Of a stretch of DNA of 64,000 nucleotides, positions 11,896 through 26,100 are shown piece by piece. The notes below the pieces were generated by a model that saw only the letters and a program-made list of their open reading frames with translations, was not told where the DNA came from and searched no databases. Within the stretch, counting starts at the first letter, position 1, and every line of letters starts with the position of its first letter. The stretch comes from Tamarix chinensis (taxonomy: Eukaryota > Streptophyta > Magnoliopsida > Caryophyllales > Tamaricaceae). A program made the position numbers and the translations under genes. The stretch spans positions 95,930,132 to 95,994,131 of the forward strand of contig CM060174.1 in the NCBI GenBank assembly GCA_030549775.1, written 5' to 3'.

Positions 11896-14800
11896 TGTAA
11901 TACCCCCAAATTTGTTACTTAAAATTTTTATTTTGTGGAAGCATTAATTACAAAAATAATGGGTGTCACCACCACACTCAGTATAAGTCTGACATCATCT
12001 ACCATCTTTATACTAAGTGCTAAGGCTAAAACATTACTTTACTTAAATAACATTTATAACGTCAGAATGAAATAAAGATTACAAATTTATTTTGTTTTGA
12101 TAAATACAAAAAGATTAGGTAAAATAGTTACAATATAACAAAAGGAGAAATAATAAGGGATAGAAGAGTCCATAAAATATCCGAATCAAATGATGCCGGA
12201 GCAAGCACCGGATAGTCCTAAGTCACAAACCTTTACTGGAAGCCATCAAGCTGAACCCTCAAAGTACTCCTACAAGGTCATCACTACCCATTGAATATGT
12301 AGGGGATCGAGAAACAGAATTCGTTAGTACTACCGTACTGAGAAAAACCATTACACTAACACTAACATGTAAGGCCACATGAGACACAAAAAGAGCATAG
12401 CATACGTATATTAGGGAAGCATATGATCATAAAATAGACACAATTGATATAGTCAAAAGAAACCCAAATACCAAGGTAGGTTACTAAGGCAATTACCAAC
12501 AGAGCAACCCATATAAATTCCAGATATTAAGGTAGGGCACTAAGGCAACTACTAACACAACTATCTATATAAATTCCTGATACAAAGGTAGGGCACAAAG
12601 ACAACTATTAAACCTTATATCACAACATGTAGCGCGCAATGACAACTACCAAAAACACTAAATCTAGAACAATCCATTAAAATCTTCACACAATAATTAT
12701 TTTCAATTTTAGTTACTCAAGGAGGGATACAATAACAACCCAAAAACAAAAAAGTACACCGGTCATACTGGTGCACAAGGCTACACGGTACCCTCCAACC
12801 ATCCAACCTAGAGGCATAACAACACTTTGATCATACTGGTGCACAAGGCAACATAATACCCTACACACCTAGGTCACCTAATCTTTAAGTATTGATACTC
12901 CCTGTAAGGCCCGTAGGCTACCTATAGAGTAGACTAGGGCCTTACTAGAATATAATCGATACACTAGTGAAACCAAAACAAACCAATGGCTCCTACCTTA
13001 TCTCTAGGGTAGCTACCCCTAGAGAGAAACCATTCCCAAGCTTGAGTTGTTCCACTTTAAGTATTAGTATTTTATAGTGTGACCACAGATATCACACATT
13101 GTATAGAAATTTCCTTTTTATACTTAACCATTTTTCTTTATTTCTAATTATTTAAGGTAAACTCTAAGTCATATATAGTTATTCGCAAAAGGTGTATTAA
13201 GTCAAAATGACCAAAATGTCCACAAGCCCCTAATTTTACCATTTTATCCAATTTCATATCAAGCAACATTATTACGAGCCATTTTGTCATGAAAATGCTA
13301 AAGGATAATTATTCATGATATGGTAGCATGTGAATAATCTTTACGTCTTAGTGACTAACTGTATTATCCACTTTTCATATATTTAATAAAGTACATCTAC
13401 AGCCTAAATCATACATTTATAGGGTGACATATATTCCATATAACACATACGTATAAATCTATAGCATATTATGTCATTCAACAATATAACTAACATGATG
13501 GTGTAGGTAAGGAAACACCTCAACTCTAGAATATGCGATCAACATTGATTGCATACTAACCCTAATCATGTGTGCATGCTTTATACTATTTAATTCAACC
13601 CTAGTTACTATGAAAATATAATCATAGTACACTTATCATGGTAAATTATAATATAAGGTTGTAGGGTTTCAAACTCTAACAACCCCAGGCATGCATATGT
13701 AATTTATTCAACAAAATACACATGCGCATATTATCAATCAGTTAATACGTCGGAAATATGCTAAATATTTAGTATTATACTATTTACATTCATGCCTAAT
13801 CATAACACTAGCATTTTCACTATAAAATTTCCAAAGTAAAATGCATACATTTATTCCTCTAAAATGAAAAAATCATACCCTAAGCACAAAACAAACTTTA
13901 TGTGATACCACATGATCTCACATCTTAGTAGAATGATACAGTTTACCTTTTATCCAAGCAAAAAAAAAATAATCAAGATTCACCCGGTTAGTATCCACTC
14001 AATTTCTTCAATCTCCTTACATTAAAACAACCAACATACTTATTAGCATATAACATAACACAAAAATAATCCAAAATTAACTAAAATTAAATGGGGAAAA
14101 TGTTAGAGAATTAGCCAGAGTAATTGGCACATTTGGGTTGCGTAAAGTGTGGTGGAATGTATAGTGGAGCTATGGTGAAAATTTGGTGGTGTTTGGATAA
14201 GGTATGGGATAAATATGGAGGTACACGGCTAAAATAGGGTGGTAACAAGCGATGCACACCTAGGCCAAGAGAAAATATATCGCACGGCCAAGCAACGCAA
14301 AGTGGCACGACTATGTGATAGAAAATTTTTAGTGTTGCATGGTTGTGCTTGAGGATGTGCATAGGTCGTGCACTTTGTTAAAATACGACAGGTGAGATAA
14401 AGAAGAAGGAAAAATAGATGGTGGTCAGCGGCGACGATCAGCGATGGTGTTGAGGAATGTTGGGGTGACCTTGGTGGTCGGTCCACCAGCCAATGGGCGG
14501 CGAGTGGTAGCTGAGGTGGTGGAATGGGTGGAGTAGGCCAAAAATAGGGGAATAAGAAGAAAAGAGGAGGAAGAAAGGATAAGGAAGATAGGGCTGCTTG
14601 GACAGTGTTTTGGACACAAAGATGTGCAAAATGGAGGTAAACCAAAGAGAAGGAAATAACAGTGTGTAGTATATATATATATGGTCATGGTGCGCGAACG
14701 GACAAATATAAGGGGATGGGTGGGCGATGATGATGATGGTGATTGTGCAGCTGTAGGGTGATGATGCTAATGTTGATGGTTACATAGGATGGTGAGGAGT

Positions 14801-15335
14801 GAGGTAGTAGCCGCAGGGTGAGGGTGGTGTTGGTTGTATATAGGTGTGTTGCGCGAGAAGTAAAATGATAGGAAAAATGGAGTGTGCATGTTGGGAAGTG
14901 ATAAGGGAGAAGAAGGAGAAGAAGAAAAGGAAGAAAGGAATCAATGTGATGGGTGATGGATGTCTGCAGGAGGTGATGGTGCAAGTAGAGAAGGTAAGGC
15001 AAGTTGCAACAATTTCAATTTTTACAGCTTAGAATGACGGGAGAAAGGAGAAGAAAGAAAAGAAAGGAAGAAATGAAAGGGAAAGAGAAAAAGAATTAGG
15101 CATTAGTTTGGTGATTTTTTATTAGCCAAAATGGTTAGTATTAGCGATAATTTTAGCATATTTTTTTATTTTTGGTTTACGAATTACGATTTATCCAAGT
15201 CAAGGTTTCAAATTCTGTTAAAGTTTTGGGATTAAGAAATTGGGTTAAAGCTAAAATAAGATTTTTTATAGGATTAGAATTAGATTAAGATATAATTTAT
15301 ATGGTATTATGTTAGCTAAAATTTGGGATATTGTA
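11896..15335 (+). mobile_element. Family-A giant LTR copy A3 (3,440 bp), TSD TGTCT
   Basis: Starts TGTAATACCCCC and ends ...TTTGGGATATTGTA, flanked by a perfect 5-bp duplication TGTCT (11,891-11,895 and 15,336-15,340). After the start comes the conserved block ending 'ctaagtgctaaggctaaaa' (12,010-12,032), then diverged tandem modules of about 60 bp (12,470-12,900), AT-rich middle sequence and a purine-rich block (14,400-15,080). It lacks an (AAT)n tract and is the shortest copy. It split a copia pol pseudogene. No coding domain is present, so this is a solo LTR. The CA end has become TA. Confidence 0.88.
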
Positions 15336-17333
15336 TGTCTCCATTTACCATCTCATCATTTATACATCTCCCGTCACATGCATTTTGAAGAAATTAGTTT
15401 TCCTTTTGAGACTGCTCATTAGAATCCATCCACTCCCTAGGAATCTAATTCCATTACCTCATCGTCTTGGCTATGCTCCATTTATCCATCCTCCTCAACT
15501 TTACCCCTACCACCCACTATTGTTTCTACTTGTCCTTCCCCTTCCAATAATAGTGTGGCATTATCCTCTCAACCTCCTATCCTCTATCCCTCTTCTTCTT
15601 CTCCACCCACTATCTCTCCAATGTCTACTCCCTATTCTCAAATCTATATGGCACCATAATCTCAATCTTCTCCAACTATTCCCTCTCAACATCCAATTGT
15701 AACTTGAGCTAAAGCTGGAATTCAAAAGCTTATCCAAAGGTTATGTCTCTCTACCACTAAGTATCCTTTGTAGGTTGAAGATTTAGTTGAGCCTACTTGT
15801 TATAATTAGGCTTCCTTGGATCCAGCTTAGCGGCATGCCATAGATGATGAGATCAATGCATTGATACGCAATGGTACTTGGACTCTTGTGTCTACTCACT
15901 CTATCATGAGTGTAATTTGGTGTAAATGGGTTTACTGTATCAAACGCTTTGCTGATAGTTCTATGGATCACTAAAAAGCTAGGCTTGTGGCAAAACGATA
16001 CAATCAACATGCATGGATTGATTATAGTGAAACATTTAGTCCTGTTATAAAACCATGCACCCTTCGTCTCATCTTATCCTATGCACTAATGCATTGTCAT
16101 CCAATTAGGCAATTAGATGTTCAGAATGCATTTTTGCATGGTCATTTGATTGAAGAGTTTTTCATGAAGCAACCTCTAGGCTATACAGATGCTAAGTATT
16201 CACACTATATTTGCTAACTTCATAAGTTTCTTTATGGTCTCAAATAAGAATCATGTGAATGGTTCTCTTGACTTAGTGCTCATCTCATCAAGCTTGGCTT
16301 CACTGGTTCCAAGGATGATTCATCCCTCTTCATTTGACTACACTTTATCATATATATTCTTGTTTATGTTGACGATATTATTATCACTGGCTCTAATTCT
16401 GCTAATGTCCAGACCTTGTTCTTTGATTTGCACTCTGAATTTGATATTAAGGATCTCGGGCCTCTTCATTACTTCTTGGGCATTGAAGCAACTCCACATG
16501 TTGATGGCCTTTTCCTCTCCCAACAAAAATATATATCACATCTTCTTTAGAGAACCAAAATTGACGGTGTTAAGCCTGTGAATACACCACTTGTTGCTAA
16601 TATTCGATTATCCCTTAGTGATGGTTCGAAACTTGATGATCCCACTGGTTATTAAAGTGTAGTTGGTGCACTTAAATATCTTAGCTTCACTAGGCCTGAT
16701 ATATCTATTACTGTCCAAAAGGTTTGTCAATACATGCATAACCTATAAGAGGATCATTGGACTATTATCAAACATATCTTATGCTATCTCAAGCATATTG
16801 TTAATTTTGGTCTTCTCCTAAAATGATCCTCTACTACTTCCCTACATGCCTATTCAGATGCTGATTGGGAAAACTCTATTGATAATTGTCGATCTACGAG
16901 TGGTTATTATATTTTCTTTAGCAACAACCTTGTAACATGGAGTGCTCGCAAGCAACCCACTATTTCCCGATCCAGCACATAAGCTAAATACTGAAGTCTA
17001 GCCACTACCAGTACTGAACTAATATAGATTCAATCTCTACTTTGAGAGCTTGGTATCTCAACTTCATCTCCAATACTATGGTGTGATAACTTAGGATCTA
17101 TGTATCTCATAATCAATCCAGTGTTTCATGCCCACACTAATCACATAGAGATTGATTATCATATCGTTTATGAACTAGTGGTTGCTCACTGTCTTGATGT
17201 TCACTTTATCTCCAGCAAAGATCAGCTAGCTGATATATTCACCAAGGGTCCGAGTTCCCCAAGATTTCAACGTCTTCATGACAAGATAACCGTCTTTGCT
17301 CCTACTCTTACCTTGAGGGGGGATGTTGACTAA
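15336..17333 (+). pseudogene. Ty1/copia pol pseudogene: integrase tail, RT, RNase H
   Basis: Reads in order: the integrase C-terminal phrase HHLYISRHMHFEEISFPFE (15,354-15,410); a proline/serine-rich spacer; reverse transcriptase from about 15,830 (WCKWVYCIKRFADSS, then '[10 protein letters not shown]' near 16,110 and YVDD at 16,365-16,376); RNase H with 'YSDADWENSIDNCRSTSGYY' near 16,850-16,910; and the terminal phrase KDQLADIFTKG (near 17,215-17,250). Many in-frame stops and a few frameshifts interrupt it, although the YVDD catalytic motif and the longest stretch (15,987-16,217) are intact. The ancestral enzyme copied element RNA into DNA. It is not functional now. Confidence 0.93.
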
Positions 17334-17566
17334 CCTTACACTCTTCCACAATAAACTCTATCTACATAAAAATTCCATGTATTTAGGAATTTTGCCTCAT
17401 GCATTCATTAATTATCGGTAAATACCTTACATTATATATACTTGATACTCATGTAAATAAATGATTAAGCCGAGTAATTTAACAAGTTTGACACATTGAT
17501 GGAGGGAGAAAGGAAGAGAGAATGGTTGAGCAACAAGATCCTATTGTGTTTATCCTTATTATCAAT
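17324..17566 (+). mobile_element. Probable 3' LTR of the copia element
   Basis: A polypurine tract (17,314-17,323, TTGAGGGGGGA-like) directly precedes TGTTGACTAACC, the usual start of a copia LTR just after pol, and the pol frame runs a few codons into it as in many copia elements. The right end is uncertain; the first plausible CA is in 'attatca' near 17,566. No second LTR is in the window. Confidence 0.6.
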
Positions 17567-19640
17567 AGATTATCTTAATAGTAATAGTATAATCTTACAA
17601 AAGATAAATGAAAAGGAAGAAATAAATTAGAGGGTATAATTGAATTTTATTAAAATATTTAATGTTGTTCGGGTTATTTTTAACGGAAGGGTAGTTTATT
17701 AAAAGTAAAATACATAGCTATATACTAGAACATAAACTAGACCAAGGGTATTATGAAGATTTTGCTAAAATATAAGGTTATTCGGTTGAATATCTCTAAT
17801 AAATATAACTTATAATATTCTTATTAATTATTAATTATAATTAACATTATTTTTGAATAATTATGATTAATATTAATCTTACAAACAATTTATATACTAT
17901 CAAAATTAATATTATTTATATTGATTAATTATTTATAATTATGAATAATAATATTTTTATTAATTATTAATTTGAGTTATAATAAATATTATCCTTATTA
18001 ATTTACTAATTAATATTATAGGTAATATTTTTTGGATTAGTTAATTATTTATCATTATAAGTAATATCATATTTAATAAGCAATCATTTATAATCATCAT
18101 TATTATTAATTATTTATTTATAATTATAATAAAATTTGTTTGTTCTGAGTATTTTATTATAATTGTGAAGAATATTGTCTTTTATTAATTGTGATTAATA
18201 AATATAACTAACATCATTCTTATTATTCATTTCTTTATATCTATGACCGACGTTATTTTTTTTATGATTATGATCAATAGTAATCTTATAAACAATTTAT
18301 GTATCATTAACATTTATATTATCTATATTAAATATTTATTATAATTATTATTAATAATATTTTTATCAATTATTAATTAATAGTTATAGTCCTTATTATT
18401 TTATTGTTTAAAATTATAATTCATATTTTTTACATTGATCAATTAATCATAATTATGAATAACACAAATTTTGAATATTTATTAATTTATCAATACATTT
18501 GCTAGTATCATTATTATTTGATTATTCATAATTATAATCAATATCATTTATTTTGTTATTTAATTAAAAAGTAGAGTAATAGTATTTTTATTAATTATAA
18601 TTAATAAATATAAAAAATAATATTCTTGTTAATTATTTATTCATAATTTAGTTAACATTGTTATTTATAATTATGATTAATATTAATCTTATAAACAAGT
18701 TACATATGATTAAAATTATTACTATTCATAACGATTAATTATTTATAAATATTATTAGTAATATTTTTATGATATATTAACTTTTTGTTTTAAGAAATAC
18801 TATGTTATTTAAGATTTTAACTAATACTTTTTTAATGATTAATTAATTATAATTATGATTAATAGTATTTCTAATATTCATTAATTTACCTTGACAATAA
18901 TATTAACATTATTGATTATTATTACAATTAATATTATTTTATTTGAATATTTAGTAATAATTATAACTAATAATATTTTATTAATTATAATTGATAATTA
19001 ATAATTGTAAATAACATTATTATTAGCAATTATTTCAGTGTACTTATAATTAGCATTGCTAATAATAATTATGATTAATATAATTCTTAAAAATGATTTA
19101 ATTATTATTAAAATTAATATTGTTTGTATTAATTTATTATGTAATTAGCTTACTTAATTATATTTTTATTTATTATAAATTTATAGTTATGATTAATATC
19201 ATTCTTTTGAATTATATTTAATATAATTTATATTCATTAATAAATTATTATAATAATTAAACCATTTTATGTATTTATTTACAATTAATTTTATTGTAAT
19301 TAATTAATTAGTTAAATTATACTCCTTTTGTTTTAAAAAAAGTCACCTTGTATTTTATACAAAATAAAAAATATTATAAAGTATTTTTGATACACATATA
19401 ATTAGCATATTTTTATATTATAATTTATATGATTAAAGTTTTTTTTAAATACTTAATGATTTTGTCTCTAAAAGGAAGTAATATATATTACTGGTAATAA
19501 TTATTTTTTTTATACTTATGATAAATATTAGTAGGGGATTAATAAAGATGTAATAATAATATAAGATAAATTAGATATTCACTAAAAACATATAATCTAA
19601 TTATAAAATATTAATATAATAGATAATATTGATAATCAAG
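17567..19640. repeat. AT-rich degenerate tandem repeat, period about 403 bp, at least 4 units
   Basis: The phrase TTATGATTAATATTAATCTT (or close variants) recurs at 17,861, 18,268, 18,671 and 19,069, giving spacings of 407, 403 and 398. Each is followed in the same order by 'aaacaa.tta', a 'taaaattaat' phrase, 'tgattaattatttata' and 'taatatttttat'. The units are well diverged. The rest (19,300-19,640) is plain AT-rich DNA. No gene seen. Confidence 0.75.
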
Positions 19641-19970
19641 ACCCTTATAGAAGACAAACGGCATAAAATCCATATCATTAAACTCTCACTCTATCTCAGT
19701 CCTCCCCCTCCCCACTAAACGGAAGCCTTTGCTTAAGGGAGCAAGGCAGCCTTTGCTTACGCTCTCTTCCTTAGTCCCTTTTCCACTCTGTTAAGGGATT
19801 CTTGCTTAACTGATAGCCGTGTCTTTTTCTTTTAATGTGAAGCGATCGCATCGGAAAATTACGGATTCTGGTGACCGATCATTGCCGATTACCAGGATAC
19901 TGTTTTCTCGATCGATTAAAGGCTTCTAGTTTTACTCCTTCGCGGACAGTCGATTTTGTGTTTATAATTC
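19641..19970 (+). promoter_or_regulatory. Promoter/5' UTR region of the ARI-like gene
   Basis: Sharp change from AT-rich repeat to a mixed sequence with a CT-rich stretch (19,682-19,715) of the kind common near plant transcription starts, then about 250 bp of leader before the start codon at 19,971. It holds an imperfect direct repeat, 'agcctttgctta', near 19,725 and 19,750. I cannot fix the TATA box or start site. Confidence 0.45.
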
Positions 19971-20111
19971 ATGGAGGATTACGATTACAGTAGTGATTTT
20001 GATTATTTTTATGATGACGATGACGATGACGATGATCATGACTCTTTAAACGCTTTCCAAGACGACGGTGATGCCCTAACACTCCCCAGTGACAGAGGTT
20101 CCTCCATTAAG
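19971..20111 (+). CDS. ARI-like gene, exon 1 (residues 1-47)
   Basis: Starts ATGGAGGATTAC and encodes the acidic N-terminus with a tract of eight Asp. It ends in a complete codon (AAG) followed by the donor GTACAA. Intron 1 (734 bp) shows nothing else notable except a poly-C run near 20,491. Confidence 0.88.
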
Positions 20112-23100
20112 GTACAAATTTTGATTTTTCTGATCGTAAGTTGTTATTGATTTCGGTAATTCCTACGTACTTTGGGAATGGTGTAAAAGTTCAAATTATT
20201 ATATGGTTTGTAGTTATGGCCACAGAAGGGGGAATTAAAAGAGATGCTTTTGTATGACTCCATTGGTTTGTGTTCCCGAATTTCAATGAGGCCCCACGGG
20301 ATGCTGCTAGTTCGATATTGACATAACAGAAACGCGTAAAGAGAAAGACGAAGTTTTTGCTCTGTCGCTCGAATTTGGAGCCTTTGAGTATTGGACGGAA
20401 TCGAGAATTCCTCTGCATTAAAAAAACCTAGTCGGTGCGGATGTTATATTCAAAACTTCGTGTAATTTTGCATGTTTCCTGCTATTCCTTCCCCCCCCCC
20501 CACTCCGGTTTTGTCCCAAATCTTCAAGTAAACTCAGCCAGGAAAAATATCCTTATAATTTGTTGAAGTGCTTTTCTTTTGTTGATCGCTTGAGCATCAG
20601 GCTTGATTGTGTGGAACGGTGTATGGTAATGTTGACAAAATTATGGCTATGAAACGATCGTAATATAATGTGTGATCGTCGACATCTTCAGAGATGGCTC
20701 ATATTTTGGTCTAGTTATTATTTGATGCAGGGGCTTGATAATTTGCTTGTTTGTAATTATGTGCTTGATGAACTACTTTACTTTGTCTCTGGTCTTGATT
20801 TATATTCCTGGTACTTATTTTCAAGCTTTGTTTTAACTCTTGCAGTTGATCACCAAGGAATCACTTTTGGCAGCACAGGTAAGGAGACCACAATAAAAAA
20901 GAAAAAAGAAAAAAAAAAAAGAGAAGAAAAGAAATATCCTTTATTTTTTGCATCTTCTTGGTTACTTGTGTACAAGTCATGTTAATATCTGCTAGATGGT
21001 TTGTTTTGTTGTGTTGAAAAAAGTTTTTGTCGATTTACGTAGAGAGAAGATCTCCGGAGGATAATGGAAATGCTGTCAATAAGGGAACACCATGCACGAT
21101 CTCTCCTCATACATTACCGTTGGGATGTAGATAGGGTTTTTGCAGTTCTTGTTGAAAAAGGAAAAGAACGACTATTTGAAGAAGCCGGCGTGATGATGGT
21201 TGATTATTACGATCCTTTCCCTTCTTCATCTCTTCTATGCGAGATTTGTTTCGAAGAAATACCGAGGAATGAGTTAACAAAAATGGACTGCGGCCACTGC
21301 TATTGCAACGATTGTAAGTACTTTACCAGAGTGCTCTTATTACAAGATTGTTTATATTTTTTTCTTCTTTTGGAGTTCTTTCCTATGACTTCGAGTTCAC
21401 CTGATGATCTGAGAGACTGAGACTGACTGGACTCGTAAACTTGACAATTCCTATCTTTGGGCTAGTGTGCCCAGGTAGACAGTTCTAGAGTGTACTATTT
21501 AATTGTTGACTGTCTTGCTTATGTTTTGTTCAACATTAGAACTCCGACATATTAGAACAGAACTACGATTGTGTTAGGAGATGGGGGAAGCTGCAGTAAT
21601 GGACAATGTGATATCAGAAAAAAAAGATCAATATGATTATAGTCTGGTATCCAGGTTTTCGAGACCCTGGTGCCTCCACAATTCTTTCTGTTTCCCCCCC
21701 CCCTCCTCTCTCCTCCCTCCCGACTATATATAACTAACAACCTGCTGACATCCCGTAACTACCCATACAAGAAAGAAAAACATAATCAGAAAAGGAATCG
21801 AAACGGAAATAAATTGTAATGCCAACTTTGCCCCTATTCCTCACACACTCCATAGGTCCCTGCTTAGCTTACGGCGTCCTGTGTGTCCTCCTCACAAAAG
21901 TGTGCTTCACCAATGGCCTATCAATACCCCTCTGTCGAACTTTCACCTTGTCCTCAAGGTGAAAAGCAGGAAACCTGGAATTGAGTAGCTCGTATTCTTC
22001 CCATGAAGCTTCAAAGTCCGGCAGGCCATGCCACTTGATCAAAACTTCTAGTGCGCCTCTACGATTGTAGCGAGTATCCACGACCCTTTCTGGTGTTACT
22101 TGCCATTCCATATTTTCCGTAAGAGCTGGAGGTAAAGGTTGCGCCTGCTGCTGATTCCCTAGAGCACGTTTCAGCATTGAAACATGGAAAACTGGGTGGA
22201 TGGCAGCAGAGTCTGGTAGTTCCAGGCGATATGCTACTTTTCCCACTTTAGTGAGCACACGGTATGGCCCAAAGAACCTTGGTGATAGCTTCTCATTGGC
22301 ACGTCTAGCTAATGACTTATGGCGGTATGGCTTCAACTTAACATAAACCCACTCTCCCGCTGTCAGTTGGATGTCACGTCGCCTCTTGTCGGCTGTATCC
22401 TTCATTATTTTCTTGGATCGTTCCAAATGGTACTTCAACTCAGCTAAGGCCAAATCCCTATCCCTTAGTTCTTCATCCACTGCTGCCAACGATGTCTGTG
22501 CTGCTGCATAACGTATTAAGGGAGGAGGAGGCCTGTTATACAAAGCTTGGAATGGGGTAGTATGTGCTGCCGAATGGTATGAAGTATTGTACCAATATTC
22601 AGCCCAAGCCAGCCACCGACTCCACTGTTTAGGCTTATCATAGCAGAAACAGCGAAGGTATGTTTCTAGGCTACGATTGAGGACTTCAGTCTGTCCATCT
22701 GTTTGCGGATGGTAAGCTGAACTACGCCGGAGTGAAGTACCCTGTAGCCTGAACAACTCCCCCCAAAAATGGCTGAGAAACACCTTATCTCTATCCGATA
22801 CGATAGACCGTGGTATGCCGTGCAGCCGGACAACCTCCTTGAGAAAAATAGCAGCCACCACTTGAGCGGTGAAAGGGTGTTTGAGCGGAATGAAATGAGC
22901 ATACTTGGTCAATCTGTCCACAACTACCAGGACACAAGAGAATCCCCCCGAATTAGGCAGTCCCTCAATGAAATCCATAGTAATATCGTCCCATACCTGG
23001 TCGGGAACTGGGAGGGGCTGCAGCAGCCCAGCTGGGGCCAAGTGCTCTGACTTTTGTCGCTGGCAGGTGTCACATTCGGCCACAAATTTTTGAACTCGCT

Positions 23101-26100
23101 TCCTCATACCTGGCCAGTATACGTCGCGGTTCAACCGATGAAAAGTTCTCAGGACCCCTGAATGTCCCCCTACGACACTTCCATGATACTCCTGCAGTAG
23201 CTTGGGAATGAGGGATGAAGTAGCGGGGAGAATGAGGCGCCCCTTGTAGAGTAAATGTCCCTGATGAACTGTATAATCTTCCACTGCCCCCGGTTCAGCC
23301 TGCACCTGCTGTTTTATTGGGCCAAGGGTTGGATCTGCATCCACTTCCTCTTGTAGCACCTTCCAATCATGCGTCCATACCATCGTTAAAGTTGATAACC
23401 CCTCTTCTCTTCTCGACAAGGCATCTGCTGCCTTATTCTCACAACCTGGCCGGTATTCTATGTTGAAATTGTACCCAAGCAGCTTGGTAACCCATTTCTG
23501 GTGCACCTCTGCCACCACCCGCTGGTCCAGTAAGAACTTAAGACTCTTTTGATCGGTCCGGATTGTAAATTTATGCCCCAATAGATAAGGCCGCCAACGC
23601 TGAACAGCGAGGACTATTGCCATCAACTCCCGTTCGTACACCGACTTGGCCCTTGATTTCGGTCCGAGGGTCTGGCTGAAATAAGCTATCGGTCTCTGAT
23701 CTTGCATCAACACTGCTCCCAATCCACAACCGGAGGCATCTGTCTCAATGACAAAATCCTTGGTAAAGTCGGGCAGCGCTAATACCGGCACTTGTGTCAT
23801 TGCAGCTTTTAGTTTTTCAAAAGCCTCTTGTGCCTCCTTATTCCAACCAAAACAATCTTTTTTCAGTTGGGAGGTCAGGGCGGCTGCGATATGTGCATAC
23901 CTCGCTACAAATTTCCGATAATATCCAGTTAATCCCAGGAATCCCCTTAACTCTCGCAAATTACGAGGAACAGGCCACTCTACCATGGCTTGGACCTTTG
24001 ATGCATCAGCTGCCACCCCTTTTGCTGATATAATATGGCCTAGGTACTCCAGTTCCCATCGCCCGAAACTGCACTTCTTCATATTTATAAACAGGGAGTT
24101 AGATCGCAGGACTGCAAAGACTGTCTTGAGATAACCGATATGCTCTGCCATTGTTGCGCTGTAAACTAATATGTCGTCAAAAAATACCAGCACAAACTTT
24201 CTGAGAAATGGTTTGAATATGTCATTCATCAGCGCCTGAAACGTAGCTGGGGCATTGGTTAACCCGAAAAGCATTACCAAAAATTCATAATGCCCTTCAT
24301 GGGTGCGAAAAGCTGTCTTGGGCACATCCTCGGGCCTTACTCGAATCTGGTGGTAACCCGATTTTAAGTCCAGCTTAGAGAATACCGCAACCCCCTTTAG
24401 TTCGTCCAGTAATTCATCGATAACTGGGATCGGAAATTTATCCGGGACGGTGACCTTGTTCAGTGCCTGGTAGTCTACACAGAATCTCCAACCCCCATCC
24501 TTTTTCTTGACCAGTAGTACGGGGCTTGAGAACGGGCTTCTGCTAGGTTGGATAATGCCTGCTGCCATCATCTCCTTAATTAAGGCTTCGATTTCAGCCT
24601 TCTGAACTTGGGGGTATCGGTATGGTCGGACACTCACTAGAGCTGTACCAGGCTGTAATTCAATTCGATGATCTGAAGTCCTCTGCGGTGGGAGTCCAGT
24701 GGGCATGTCCATGACATCCTGAAATTCTTCCAAAACCCGTTGTATTTCAACCGGAACCTCGTAGTCAGTATCAGCCCTGGGCCTAGGAATTTCCAATGCA
24801 GAACATTCTACCAGCACCCCCTGCCCTTCTTGTCGGAGCGTCCTCATCATTGCTTTGAGCGAAATTTGCGTCTTACACAACCCGGGTTCCCCTTTCAGCG
24901 TCACTGAAGCATTCCCCACCATAAACTTCATAACTAAGGCCTTCCAATTAATGTGGGTCATTCCCAGTTTCGTCAACCACTGCATCCCCAGAATGACGTC
25001 CGCACTTCCCAGGTTCAATGGTAGCAAATCTTCAACAATCTCTATCTCTTGAAGAGTGATCGTCACATTCCTGCAGATCCCATGAGCTTGAACCGATCCT
25101 CCGGTTCCCATAATCACTCTGTAGGCCACTGTAGAAGTTACCGGTAGCTGCAGCTCGTTCACCACATCCCAAGCCACAAAATTATGGGTCGCACCGCTGT
25201 CAATCAGAATAGTAACAGGGTGACTGCCGACCTGACCCTGCAGTTTCATAGTGTGGGGGCTAGTAAACCCCACGACCGAATTCATGGAGAGTTCCACAGC
25301 CCCATCCACCATCTCAGGTTCCTGCTTTTCCTCCTCTCTGGTGTCAACCTCTAGCTCACTCCCTTCTCCCATGGCTCCTTCCTCTACCAACAATATCTGC
25401 AACATCTTATTTTTGCAAACATGCCCCGGGTGGTATTTTTCCTCACACCGAAAGCAAAGGCCCTTCTCGCGCCTCCTCTGCATCTCGGCATCACTCATTT
25501 TTTTGGTTCCCAGCGAACGGCGAGTCTCCGACGAGTCTCCCAGCAAACCCATCGGGGTCGAGTTGCTAGAACGAGCCGATCCCCCAGGGTTTTGAGTCTT
25601 CGAGTTGGGCGAAGAAAGGGTGGAGCTGGGGTTGGAGTAAAACGACGCAGTTGGGGTTGGGGTTTTTAGGGCTGGGGGTATTCACAGTCAATTTACCTGG
25701 CTGGGTCCAGGAGCTACCCCGTATCCTCTGGGTCGCCCGGTTCTTTTCCTCAATTAGTTAGGCAGCCTCCATTATCTCAGTGAGCCCCTTTGGTTTGTGC
25801 ACCCTCACCTCCGCACGTACCTCTGGTTTCAGACCATTGAGGAAGGTGCTTTCCAATACCTCTGGCGGTAATCGTCCTTGTAACGGTGATGCCAGAAGCT
25901 CGAAGTGCTCGACGTACTCGTCCACTGTCCCCTCCAGCTTAATGGCTAAAAACTTCTCGCAGAGGCTGCCTTCTTGCCGGAGACGAAATCGCCCCAACAA
26001 TCTCTCCTTGAAATTAGCCCATGTTCCGAACGCCTGATTATCCTCAGTGTATTGGAACCAAGCGAGTGCCCTGCCTTCCATGGCTACCGCTACCATCTCC

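Noticed and set aside
14229..15002. Several overlapping Pro/His/Ser-rich minus-strand frames
   Set aside because: Same purine-skewed block of family A (copy A3); mutually overlapping, no domain.
21314..21420. Extension of ARI exon 3 to a stop at 21,420
   Set aside because: A strong donor (GTAAGT) at 21,314 and perfect continuation of RING1 at 27,437 show that this is intron.
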